31,205 nucleotides of DNA from Bacteroides sp. CAG:770. Its GTDB lineage: Bacteria; Bacteroidota; Bacteroidia; Bacteroidales; UBA932. Of this stretch, positions 16,636 through 24,391 are shown piece by piece. The notes under the pieces are model-generated. The model was not told the DNA's origin. It did no database searches and worked only from the letters and a program-made list of their open reading frames with translations. Each line of letters starts with the position of its first letter. The stretch's first letter is position 1. Location of the stretch: the NCBI GenBank assembly GCA_000435075.1, contig FR890617.1:1-31205 (forward strand), given 5' to 3'. The position numbers and the translations under genes were made by a program.

Positions 16636-17796
16636 TTATTCGATAGTTACTACTCTGTTGAGCACTGCAGAACCGAATCTGTTGTTGCTGGAGCCTTCGG
16701 CCTTTACAACGAGGTGATCCTCAGAGATACCATACTTCTCGACAAGAATCTTCTTGACATTGTTTACACGCTGCTCAGAGAGATACTGGTTGCGTGATGC
16801 TGTACCTGTACCCTTGTCTGCAGAACCTGTAAGAACAAATACCTTGTCAGGAGCCTGCTCGAGAATATTCTTGACATAGAAATCAAGATGAGCCTCTTCA
16901 CGCTCTGAAAGTTTGGTGCTGCCGATCTCATAGTAGAGAGTTGCAGGAGAAACGAGGTCACCTGCCTTTGAAACGGTAACTGTATCAGGTTTCGCATTCT
17001 TGAGCTCTTCAATCTGGGCCTTGAGATCCTTGTTCTCTTTCTCGAGAGCATTGACTCTTTCCTGAAGTGCATTGTACTGATCCTCAGTGAAAGGAACCGG
17101 AACGATAGCAGGAACAACTGAAGTATGACGCTTGAAGTTGGTTCTGCCGAGGTTTACAGAAACACCTACCTTTGCTGACGGCATGACACCGAGTTTGGTG
17201 TTAGGCGCAGGTGACACATGAGGATATGTGCTCTTAGTAGCCAACGCAGAAAGGTCGAGGTTTATGTTCACCCTGTTGCTTACGCGGAAGCTATTGATGA
17301 CACCAAGACCGGCACCGTACTCACTATTGCTTCTTGCACGCATATAAGCGAATGAAGGATAAGCGATTACATTCCAAGTCCTGGTCTCCTTATATCCGCT
17401 GAAAGCGTTAGAGAGATTCCAGAGAAGCTCAGCATGGATGGTGTTGCAGTTGAATGTTCCGTCGCATGCGGTGAAACCGTCATTTGCTACAACCTTATTC
17501 TTGAGTCCTGCCCAACCTACTCGGGCACCGATAGATGGGGTAAACCATTTTCCTACATATATGTCAGTCGCCACACCGGCCTTGCCGTCAACACCTTTGC
17601 CCAACCATGAGTTGACACCTGCGCCGACACCGACAAACCAGTTGTCGCCGAAGCGGTTGGTCTCATAGGAACCACGTACTATTTTTCCGTTCTCGTCACG
17701 ATTACCATTCTCCTGGGCATTGATAGCCGGAGTGGCTGTCAGAACGCCTGCCATTACTGCAAGCGCGCTGATGAATAGTCTAAAAGTTTTCATCAT
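16636..17796 (-). CDS. ompA: OmpA-family outer-membrane protein
   Basis: About 386 residues from the ATG at 17794-17796 (an adjacent ATG at 17791-17793 is equally possible; the in-frame TTG at 17814 is not favoured). A signal peptide with a FRLFISALAVMAGVLTATP core ends near AINAQ. The next 200 or so residues form an OmpA-like beta-barrel with GVGAGVNSWLG and aromatic-rich strands. A short coiled coil (LQERVNALEKENKDLKAQIEELK region) leads to a C-terminal OmpA peptidoglycan-binding domain. That domain has LTGSADKGTG, NQYLSEQRVNNVKKIL and VVKAEGSSNN, including the Asp and Arg that contact diaminopimelate. It anchors the outer membrane to the cell wall and probably acts as an abundant structural porin. 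It is monocistronic, with its own promoter and terminator. Confidence 0.9.
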   Translation of the reverse strand: MMKTFRLFISALAVMAGVLTATPAINAQENGNRDENGKIVRGSYETNRFGDNWFVGVGAGVNSWLGKGVDGKAGVATDIYVGKWFTPSIGARVGWAGLKNKVVANDGFTACDGTFNCNTIHAELLWNLSNAFSGYKETRTWNVIAYPSFAYMRARSNSEYGAGLGVINSFRVSNRVNINLDLSALATKSTYPHVSPAPNTKLGVMPSAKVGVSVNLGRTNFKRHTSVVPAIVPVPFTEDQYNALQERVNALEKENKDLKAQIEELKNAKPDTVTVSKAGDLVSPATLYYEIGSTKLSEREEAHLDFYVKNILEQAPDKVFVLTGSADKGTGTASRNQYLSEQRVNNVKKILVEKYGISEDHLVVKAEGSSNNRFGSAVLNRVVTIE

Positions 17797-17929
17797 AGAA
17801 CAAATATTTAACAATTATCGTTTTTATGTCTTGCCTTTACCTCCAGAGCACTTTTTCGTCCATTCCCCCAGAGGAAAAATCGCGCGAAACTAAAAAACTT
17901 TAGACAAAAATGCAAGATATTTGTTCTAT
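17795..17929. repeat. 13-bp perfect inverted repeat flanking the ompA leader
   Basis: ATAGAACAAATAT at 17795-17807 is the exact reverse complement of ATATTTGTTCTAT at 17917-17929, 109 bases apart. The right arm abuts the predicted -33 element of the ompA promoter; the left arm overlaps the ompA start codon. The arms are AT-rich, so chance is possible. Confidence 0.5.
17885..17916 (-). promoter_or_regulatory. Probable ompA promoter
   Basis: On the minus strand CTTG (plus-strand 17913-17916) is followed after 20 bases by TAGTTTCG (plus-strand 17885-17892), matching TAnnTTTG except for one C. It predicts a leader of about 80-90 bases before the ompA ATG, in keeping with the long leaders common for abundant outer-membrane protein genes. 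The 168-base gap 17797-17964 holds nothing else that I recognise apart from the original 3' end of the upstream symporter gene. Confidence 0.55.
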
Positions 17930-17964
17930 ATGTTTATCTCCTCGCTTTAAGGCCCTCCCTTATC

Positions 17965-19389
17965 TCACTCATTTTCCTGTCCGTGAGCGGGTAGAACGCC
18001 ATAATCAGCACCCCCACGGCAGAGCCTACAGCAGGAATCCATAATCAGCACCCCCACGGCAGAGCCAACAGCAGGAATCCAGCTGATGAGAGCCTTGATT
18101 GTGGCAAGGGCCTCAGGAGTCTGGACCGCATCTTTGGCATTGTCATAACCGAAGGCCATGAGCACCCAGAGGACGATCGCGCTTCCGAATGCGGCACCGA
18201 ACTTCTGGGCCATTGATGAAGATGAGAAAATGAGGCCGGTAGAAGCGCTTCCGTTCTTGTACTCAGAATAGTCAGCCACGTCTGCAAACATTGACCACAA
18301 CAGCGGTGAACTGATACCGATGGCGATGCAGATGAGAATCTGAGCAGCCATGAGCATCCACATGCCGGCAGGGGTCTCAGGAAGGAAGGCCACGGCAGCC
18401 GCAAAAACCGTAATGGCTACCAGGACAGCGATGAATGTAGCCTTCTTGCCTATTTTCTCGGAAATCGGAACGGTCACCACGACACCCACAAGCTGTGAAA
18501 TCTCACCTATGGTCAGGAATATTGCCAATGTATAAATAGCCTTGACACCAAGCACGTCAGCAAAGTAGTATGCCGCGGCGCCGCCTCTGATGCAGTTGAA
18601 AAGAAGCAGAGAAATACCGCCTCCAAGGAGAAGCCACCAAGGAGCGTTGCAGAAGAGCGCTTTCAAATCCTCCATTATGGAGTTCTTCTCTTCCTTATGG
18701 TTCACCTCCGCCTTGGCCATCTCAGACTCGGTCACGTGCTCACGGGTCATGGCAAAGGTCAGGAAAAACAGAATCGCGCAGATTGTTCCGATAACGGTAA
18801 GGGCGATTGTCCAGTCCAGAGGTGCCGAATCGGCGATAGTCCATTTCTCAGGCAAGGTTCCCATAATCGAAGAACGAAGACGGAGAAGAGGTTCGAAAAT
18901 GCCCATTGAAATGAAACTTCCGATGAAGGCAAAGAACATTCTGAACGACGAGAACACCGATTTCTCACGAGAATCATCTGTAACCACACCCAGCATCGCA
19001 CCGTAAGGGACATTGATAGCGGTATAGACGGTCATCATCAATATATATGTAGCGTATGCATATATGTGCTTGAATGTATAGTTGTCAGTCTGAGGCGTAT
19101 AGAATGCAAGGATGCCGGCTATCGCGAAAGGCAGCGCAATCCACAGCAGGTAAGGACGGTATTTTCCCCATCTTGTGCTGGTCCTGTCAGCTATGAGTCC
19201 CATGACAGGGTCCGAGATGGCATCATACAGCTTGGTCACAAGAAGAAGCGTTCCTGCATGGGCAAGGCTCAGACCGAATATGTTCGAATAAAAGAAAGGA
19301 AGATAGTACGAGAAAATTTTCCAGAACATGGATGACGACATGTCGCCGAATCCATATCCGATTTTCTCTGAAAGTTTGGCTTTAGTCAT
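17965..19389 (-). CDS. GPH-family (MelB-like) sugar:cation symporter with frameshifted C-terminus
   Basis: An inner-membrane major facilitator protein with about 12 membrane helices and the glycoside-pentoside-hexuronide signatures KIGYGFGDMSSS near the N-terminus, KLYDAISDPVMGLIADRT and RWGKYRPYLLW. Such carriers import oligosaccharides or glycosides with Na+ or H+. It overlaps the GH5 gene by eight bases (coupled translation), so a mannan-derived oligosaccharide is a reasonable guess for its substrate. After VGVLIM the reading frame runs through a second copy of a 40-bp repeat and ends in 24 unrelated residues (DSCC...GQENE). Removing one copy would restore AFYPLTDRKMSEIREGL followed by KARR and a stop at 17934-17936, which is the normal GPH tail. 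All helices are intact, so the protein may still work. Confidence 0.88.
   Translation of the reverse strand: MTKAKLSEKIGYGFGDMSSSMFWKIFSYYLPFFYSNIFGLSLAHAGTLLLVTKLYDAISDPVMGLIADRTSTRWGKYRPYLLWIALPFAIAGILAFYTPQTDNYTFKHIYAYATYILMMTVYTAINVPYGAMLGVVTDDSREKSVFSSFRMFFAFIGSFISMGIFEPLLRLRSSIMGTLPEKWTIADSAPLDWTIALTVIGTICAILFFLTFAMTREHVTESEMAKAEVNHKEEKNSIMEDLKALFCNAPWWLLLGGGISLLLFNCIRGGAAAYYFADVLGVKAIYTLAIFLTIGEISQLVGVVVTVPISEKIGKKATFIAVLVAITVFAAAVAFLPETPAGMWMLMAAQILICIAIGISSPLLWSMFADVADYSEYKNGSASTGLIFSSSSMAQKFGAAFGSAIVLWVLMAFGYDNAKDAVQTPEALATIKALISWIPAVGSAVGVLIMDSCCRLCRGGADYGVLPAHGQENE
18001..18080. repeat. Tandem duplication, 2 x 40 bp, inside the symporter gene
   Basis: The 40-base unit at 18001-18040 is repeated at 18041-18080 with a single difference (T at 18027, A at 18067). 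Because 40 is not a multiple of three, the duplication shifts the reading frame of the minus-strand symporter gene near its 3' end. Confidence 0.97.
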
Positions 19390-20689
19390 TTTTATTTGGT
19401 TTTCTTAATACTTCATTGAAATTGCGGATGATGGCAACAGTACTAGTATCGCTTTCATACACGGAATAGAGCCCCTGAGGTTCCTGTGCGGGGTCACCGC
19501 AATAGTCGTCACCCCTATGCCACCAGATGCTTTCCGCCGACTGGCCGGCTTTTCCGCCCCAAGCCCAGAAATTCACCCCTGCCAGAACTCCGTCACTCTT
19601 CGCGGAATCCTCCAGACGGCGGAAGATATGAGTATAATATGCATCTCTCGCAGCGACAGGCGTGCTCTTGTCGAACTTACATCCGTCGCGCGGATAACCG
19701 AACTCCTCGATTACCACAGGCTTGCGGAGTTTCTCTGCAGAAGCGATGTGCATGTCAATGTATTTGTCCGTCCTGGCATATGCTTCCGGCAGGTCGGTCT
19801 CCAGAGAATCTTTTCTCACCCAGTTCCAGTTCGCCGGCCAGATATGCATCGTAAGATAGTCAATGTCAGGGCAAGAGTGAATCTTTTCGAACAGGTCCAT
19901 ATCGACCTCACACCCGTAAAGCCCCTCGCTGCCGACAGACACCATATGGTTTTTGTCAATGCTTTTTATCAATGCCGCTGTACGGACCAGCCACTTCTCA
20001 AATTCAGCCTTCACCGAATCCACACGGACGAAGCAACGCGGCTCGTTGCATATCTGCCATGAAAAGATTGCCGGATCTTCAGAATAGGGGCGTCCTGTAA
20101 CAGTATTGACTCTGGAAACCACCTTTTTCACATGTTCCATAAACATTGACTTCGCCCTTTCGTCAGTCGTGAATTTCGAAGTGATTTCACAATATTCTTC
20201 CCAGGTGACATCATTCGCGCTTACAGCCTTTCCGTGTCCGGTCCATTCCAGATACTGGCCGAAGCCGCCTGACCATTCCCAGGCATTGTTCAGATAAATC
20301 ACGGCCGTCATGTCACGCTTTCCAAGTTCCACGAGAAAACGGTCCAGTCCCACGAACACATTTTCGTCATAAACTCCCGGAGCGGTCTGAAGCGCAGGCT
20401 CCACTTTCCATTTCACTCCGGCATCTCCGTCAGCCCCGGCCAGGACACGCAAGTTGTTCACGCCCATCGACTTGAGACAGTCAAGTTCCTCACCTAGCCT
20501 TTCCGGGTCAGCGACATCAGTATCCGAAGCCAGAAGAGGCGCATACCACATGTTCGCCCCGATGAAATACTCAATCTTGCCGTCGCGGACAAATTTTCCG
20601 TCCTCCGCAGACCAGAAACCGCTGTCCCTGTCGCATGATATAGTCAATGCCATCGCTATCGTTGTCAATGTCAAAAGTTTACGTCCCAT
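19382..20689 (-). CDS. Glycoside hydrolase family 5 lipoprotein, beta-mannanase-like
   Basis: A 435-residue lipoprotein. The signal peptide (MGRKLLTLTTIAMALTISC) ends in a lipobox with Cys19, followed by an Asp-containing stretch that may favour export to the surface. The (beta/alpha)8 domain shows GH5 hallmarks: the general acid/base Glu216 in WQICNEPR and the nucleophile in VVIEEFGYP (Glu329, or the adjacent Glu328). His282 and Trp284 in TMHIWPANW, and FWAWGG near 375, resemble GH5 subfamily 7 endo-beta-1,4-mannanases. The likely role is cleavage of beta-mannan, with products passed to the adjacent symporter whose gene it overlaps by eight bases. No SusC/SusD pair accompanies it. The clan and mechanism are firm; mannan specificity is inference. 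Confidence 0.85.
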   Translation of the reverse strand: MGRKLLTLTTIAMALTISCDRDSGFWSAEDGKFVRDGKIEYFIGANMWYAPLLASDTDVADPERLGEELDCLKSMGVNNLRVLAGADGDAGVKWKVEPALQTAPGVYDENVFVGLDRFLVELGKRDMTAVIYLNNAWEWSGGFGQYLEWTGHGKAVSANDVTWEEYCEITSKFTTDERAKSMFMEHVKKVVSRVNTVTGRPYSEDPAIFSWQICNEPRCFVRVDSVKAEFEKWLVRTAALIKSIDKNHMVSVGSEGLYGCEVDMDLFEKIHSCPDIDYLTMHIWPANWNWVRKDSLETDLPEAYARTDKYIDMHIASAEKLRKPVVIEEFGYPRDGCKFDKSTPVAARDAYYTHIFRRLEDSAKSDGVLAGVNFWAWGGKAGQSAESIWWHRGDDYCGDPAQEPQGLYSVYESDTSTVAIIRNFNEVLRKPNKND

Positions 20690-20716
20690 ATAGTTCCAGT
20701 GCTACATAATATTGTG

Positions 20717-20724
20717 CAAATTTA
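20717..20724 (-). promoter_or_regulatory. Candidate -7 box of the GH5-symporter operon
   Basis: On the minus strand TAAATTTG (TAnnTTTG) lies about 28 bases before the GH5 ATG in the divergent region shared with uvrB. No TTTG is found at the expected upstream distance, so activation by a regulator is possible. Confidence 0.45.
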
Positions 20725-20769
20725 GCAAATTTTCGCTTGAGGGACACACCTCTTTGCCATGCAATTTAG

Positions 20770-20777
20770 TACCTTTG
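20770..20777 (+). promoter_or_regulatory. Candidate -7 box of uvrB
   Basis: TACCTTTG matches TAnnTTTG fully. Transcription from it would start near 20784, downstream of the first in-frame ATG (20779) and upstream of the ATG at 20821. It therefore helps to decide the uvrB start. A -33 TTTG at the right spacing is not evident. Confidence 0.5.
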
Positions 20778-20820
20778 TATGATTCCGGCTTCCGAACCTT
20801 CCCTGCCGGATGAAAATGAC

Positions 20821-22980
20821 ATGCAGTTCAAGATTTCTTCTGAATACAAACCTTCCGGAGACCAGCCGGGAGCCATCGACGGATTATGCTCAGCCATAAA
20901 TGAAGGTGCCGACGCAGTCACACTGCTCGGAGTCACGGGCTCGGGAAAGACTTTTACCATGGCCAATGTCATCGAACGTCTCCAGAGGCCTGCCCTGATA
21001 CTGAGTCACAACAAGACACTCGCAGCACAGCTCTACGGCGAATTCAAATCTTTCTTCCCGAACAATGCCGTCGAGTACTTCGTGTCATATTACGATTATT
21101 ACCAGCCTGAGGCCTATATCCCGTCCACGGACACTTACATTGAAAAGGACCTCAGCATCAACGAACAAATCGACAAACTGCGTCTAAGTGCTGCGTCAGC
21201 CCTCATGTCCGGCAGGCGCGATGTCATCGTGGTTTCCAGCGTTTCCTGCCTCTATGGTATCGGAAACCCTCAGGACTTCCACTCGCAGACCGTAGAACTA
21301 CATGTAGGACAGCAGATTAGCGAGACCAAGCTGCTCTATCATCTGGTAGATGCATTGTTCAGCCGAACCGAAACTGACTTCAAAAGGGGAACTTTCAGAG
21401 TCCGCGGAGATACCGTGGATGTATATCTCGGAGGTTCGGACGAGGCGGTACGGATAGAATTTTTCGGAGACGAAATCGACTCCCTGTCATTGATAGAACC
21501 GGTTACTGGAGCGACAATCGAACAGCTTTCGGAGGTGCCGATCTACCCGGCGGGCAACTTCGTGACGACTAAAGAGAAGACAGTCAAGGCCGTCAGCATG
21601 ATTCAGGATGACCTCGTGAAGCAGATGGAATATTTCGAGAGCATCGGAAAAAATCTGGAGGCCAAACGACTGAAACAGAGAGTGGAGTACGATCTCGAAA
21701 TGATGAAGGAGATGGGCTACTGCCCGGGAATCGAGAACTATTCCAGGTATCTTGACGGAAGGAAGGCCGGACAGAGACCGTTCTGTCTCATTGACTATTT
21801 CCAGGATGACTTCATCACTTTCATTGACGAAAGCCATGTCACGATTCCTCAGATCCGCGCGATGTACGGAGGCGACCACTCCAGAAAGTCCGTGCTGATA
21901 GACTACGGATTCCGTCTGCCGGCCGCTTCTGACAACCGTCCGCTGACCTTCGACGAGTTCGAGTCCATAACGGGGCAGACCGTCTATGTCAGCGCCACGC
22001 CTTCAGAATACGAATTGAAAAAATCGGAAGGACTTGTAGTCGAGCAGGTTGTGAGGCCGACAGGGCTGCTGGACCCTCCTATCGAGGTCCGCCCTACCCA
22101 TGACCAGGTGGACAACCTTCTAGAGGAAATCAGGAAACGCGCCGAAATAGATGAAAGGGTTCTGGTCACGACCCTGACCAAGCGCATGGCGGAGGAACTG
22201 GACGACTTTTTCGGAAAACGTGGAGTCCGCTGCCGCTATATCCATTCGGATGTAGATACAGCAGAGAGAGTGGAAATCATCGAGGATTTCAAGAACGGAC
22301 TGTTCGACGTACTCATCGGCGTGAACCTCCTGCGTGAAGGTCTGGACATTCCTACAGTTTCACTTGTCGCAATCCTGGATGCTGACAAGGAAGGCTTCCT
22401 GAGATCCCAGGTAGCATTGACACAGACAGCCGGCCGCGCAGCGAGAAACGTGCACGGGCTTGTCATAATGTACGCCGATTCCATAACAAGGTCAATGCAG
22501 GAGACGATTTATGAGACGGACCGCCGCCGCGCCAAGCAGATCGAGTACAACAAGCTGCACAGGATTACGCCTAAACAGGTGGAAGTCAAGCACAACGCCC
22601 TCATTTCAGAACTCGGGGGAAGTGCCCCGGAGGGCAAACAGCTCGGCCGTGTAACAGCATCCAACTCATACGACTCCCCTACTTTCATCCCCAATCCGAG
22701 CGCACTCGGAAAGGGCCGCATAACTGTCGGACTGGGTGACGATTCCAAACGCGATTCCAACAGTGCCTACACAGACGGCTATATCCGTGCCGACCTCGCA
22801 GCCGTGCTCCAGGACCCTGTAATCAGGTCAATGTCAAGGTCCCAGGTCGAGAAAGCAGCTGAAGAGTCACGCCGCAAGATGAAGAAGGCAGCCGCCGAAC
22901 TTGATTACACGGCAGCCGCACGTTATCGCGATGAGATGTGGGCTCTCGAAGAGTATCTCAAGGTCTGGAAACAGAATTAG
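20821..22980 (+). CDS. uvrB: Excinuclease ABC subunit B
   Basis: UvrB is the damage-verifying helicase-like subunit of nucleotide excision repair; it is loaded by UvrA and then recruits UvrC. From the chosen ATG the protein has 719 residues. It opens with MQFKISSEYKPSGDQPGAI, the canonical UvrB beginning. Walker A GVTGSGKT is at about 37-44, the beta-hairpin with YYDYYQPEAYIP at about 90-101, DESH (motif II) in the middle, and the helicase motifs GVNLLREGLDIP and QTAGRAARN follow. The C-terminal UVR domain (about 680-715) contains EKAAEESRRKMKKAAAELDY. An in-frame ATG at 20779 would add 14 residues but lies at the predicted -7 box. The 3' end overlaps the convergent flavoprotein gene by 23 bases. 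Confidence 0.96.
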   Translation: MQFKISSEYKPSGDQPGAIDGLCSAINEGADAVTLLGVTGSGKTFTMANVIERLQRPALILSHNKTLAAQLYGEFKSFFPNNAVEYFVSYYDYYQPEAYIPSTDTYIEKDLSINEQIDKLRLSAASALMSGRRDVIVVSSVSCLYGIGNPQDFHSQTVELHVGQQISETKLLYHLVDALFSRTETDFKRGTFRVRGDTVDVYLGGSDEAVRIEFFGDEIDSLSLIEPVTGATIEQLSEVPIYPAGNFVTTKEKTVKAVSMIQDDLVKQMEYFESIGKNLEAKRLKQRVEYDLEMMKEMGYCPGIENYSRYLDGRKAGQRPFCLIDYFQDDFITFIDESHVTIPQIRAMYGGDHSRKSVLIDYGFRLPAASDNRPLTFDEFESITGQTVYVSATPSEYELKKSEGLVVEQVVRPTGLLDPPIEVRPTHDQVDNLLEEIRKRAEIDERVLVTTLTKRMAEELDDFFGKRGVRCRYIHSDVDTAERVEIIEDFKNGLFDVLIGVNLLREGLDIPTVSLVAILDADKEGFLRSQVALTQTAGRAARNVHGLVIMYADSITRSMQETIYETDRRRAKQIEYNKLHRITPKQVEVKHNALISELGGSAPEGKQLGRVTASNSYDSPTFIPNPSALGKGRITVGLGDDSKRDSNSAYTDGYIRADLAAVLQDPVIRSMSRSQVEKAAEESRRKMKKAAAELDYTAAARYRDEMWALEEYLKVWKQN

Positions 22981-24241
22981 CCACGATATATCCCATCGTC
23001 CAGGCGGCCTGCAGATTAAATCCGCCAGTAATCGCGTCAACGTCAAGCACTTCCCCGGCAAAATAGAGCCCCGGATGCTTGCGCGATTCCAGAGTTTTCG
23101 GGTCAATCTCGGACAGCGCCACTCCTCCGCATGTAACGAACTCGCCCTTGAAGCGGTTCCTGCCGGTTACCGGATAGAGGTCCGAAGTCAATGTGTCCGC
23201 CAGCCTGTTCAGGCCTTTTCGTGAAAGCTCCGCCCAGCGTTTCGTTTCCGGCAAGCCGGCACGTTCCAGGAGGAACGACCAGAGTCTGCCATTGAACCTT
23301 TCAGGATAGATGCTGGACAATTGTTTCTGCGGATTGCGGGAGGCGAAGTCAGCCAGCATTGACAATACATCATTGACATTCATCTCCCCTAGCCAGTTTA
23401 CGACAAGGCGGCTTTTATATTGGTTTTCAGCGAGATACCTCGCCGCATAGGAAGACAGTTTCAGAATTGCCGGGCCGCTCATGCCCCAGTCGGTTATCAG
23501 CAGAGGGCCCTCCGCACGGAACTTCGTACCGGCCAGTCCTGCGACAGCGCCGTTGACCACGGTCCCCATCAATGCCGAAAGTTCCCTGTCCCTCGTCTGA
23601 AGCGCAGGATTGCCAATGCAATCAGGCGAACCGATGTTGAAGCTGAAAAGAGAAGGAAGAGGATCAATGATTTCGAGGTCCAGCCCGTCCAGCATCGAAT
23701 AGCCGCCCCGTTTCGGATTTCCGCCAGTAGTCACAATGACTATATCAGCATCAATGTCAGGAGTTGTCCTGCCCTCCGCATCCGGAGCGAAAGATATCCT
23801 ATATCGTTCAGCATCAGTCGCCTTGTCTACTATCTTGGACACACGGCAGCCCGTCCTGACATTGACCTTTTCATGCTTCATCAGCGACAGGAGGACATTG
23901 ACAATCTCCATCGCATCCTGCGAAACAGGGAACACGCATTGGTCCGGCTGAGTCACCAGCCGCACACCGGCATCCTCGAACCAGCGGCATACGTCAATGT
24001 TGCCGAATTCCTTCAGCAGGCGTTTCATGAGTCTGTGCCCGCGCGGATATACCTGCTCCATGCTGCGCACTTCCTGAAATGAGTTGGTCAGATTGCAGCG
24101 TCCGCCACCTGTTATGCTAACCTTAACGAGCGGTTTCGTCGCAGCCTCATATACAGTCACTTCCGCCTCCGGATGAAGACGTTTGACATTGACAGCCGCA
24201 AAACATCCGGCAGCTCCCCCTCCGATTATCGCAATATGCAT
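22958..24241 (-). CDS. NAD(P)/FAD-dependent oxidoreductase, HI0933/YhiN family
   Basis: A 427-residue flavoprotein with the dinucleotide-binding motif IGGGAAGCFAA at 6-16, the family signature VSITGGGRCNLTNS near 47-60, a central domain, and the closing FAD motif GLYFAGEVLDVDAITGGFNLQ near 391-411. Members of this family (Pfam HI0933-like, TIGR00275) are widespread and mostly uncharacterised; some act on tRNA or small molecules, but I do not assign a substrate. The ATG at 24239-24241 is followed at once by the FAD motif, so the start is secure. It stands alone on the minus strand between convergent uvrB and a divergent aminotransferase gene. It has the highest density of the dispersed GTCAATG motif in the window (seven copies). 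Confidence 0.87.
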   Translation of the reverse strand: MHIAIIGGGAAGCFAAVNVKRLHPEAEVTVYEAATKPLVKVSITGGGRCNLTNSFQEVRSMEQVYPRGHRLMKRLLKEFGNIDVCRWFEDAGVRLVTQPDQCVFPVSQDAMEIVNVLLSLMKHEKVNVRTGCRVSKIVDKATDAERYRISFAPDAEGRTTPDIDADIVIVTTGGNPKRGGYSMLDGLDLEIIDPLPSLFSFNIGSPDCIGNPALQTRDRELSALMGTVVNGAVAGLAGTKFRAEGPLLITDWGMSGPAILKLSSYAARYLAENQYKSRLVVNWLGEMNVNDVLSMLADFASRNPQKQLSSIYPERFNGRLWSFLLERAGLPETKRWAELSRKGLNRLADTLTSDLYPVTGRNRFKGEFVTCGGVALSEIDPKTLESRKHPGLYFAGEVLDVDAITGGFNLQAAWTMGYIVANSVSRP

Positions 24242-24391
24242 AGTATCCTCAATTATCGTTCACGTTGTCCAAAGTACTGGATTTGTCCCGATCTGTCTCA
24301 AAGAGTATCACGGGAAGACAAAATTAATGAAAATCCGTTGGAATTCTTGTGACAAACTTATATCTTAGGCGTATAATAACACCAAAACGAA
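24242..24391. other. Divergent intergenic region
   Basis: This 150-base gap separates the minus-strand flavoprotein gene from the plus-strand aminotransferase gene and must hold both promoters. On the plus strand, GTTG followed 18 bases later by TATATCTT (about 24340-24370) is a poor promoter match. On the minus strand, TACTTTGG is a near miss to TAnnTTTG. I see no hairpin with a T-run and no reading frame with coding character. Confidence 0.4.

Noticed and set aside
20779..20820. Extra 14 N-terminal codons of uvrB
   Set aside because: They begin at the end of the likely -7 box and have no counterpart at the usual UvrB start.
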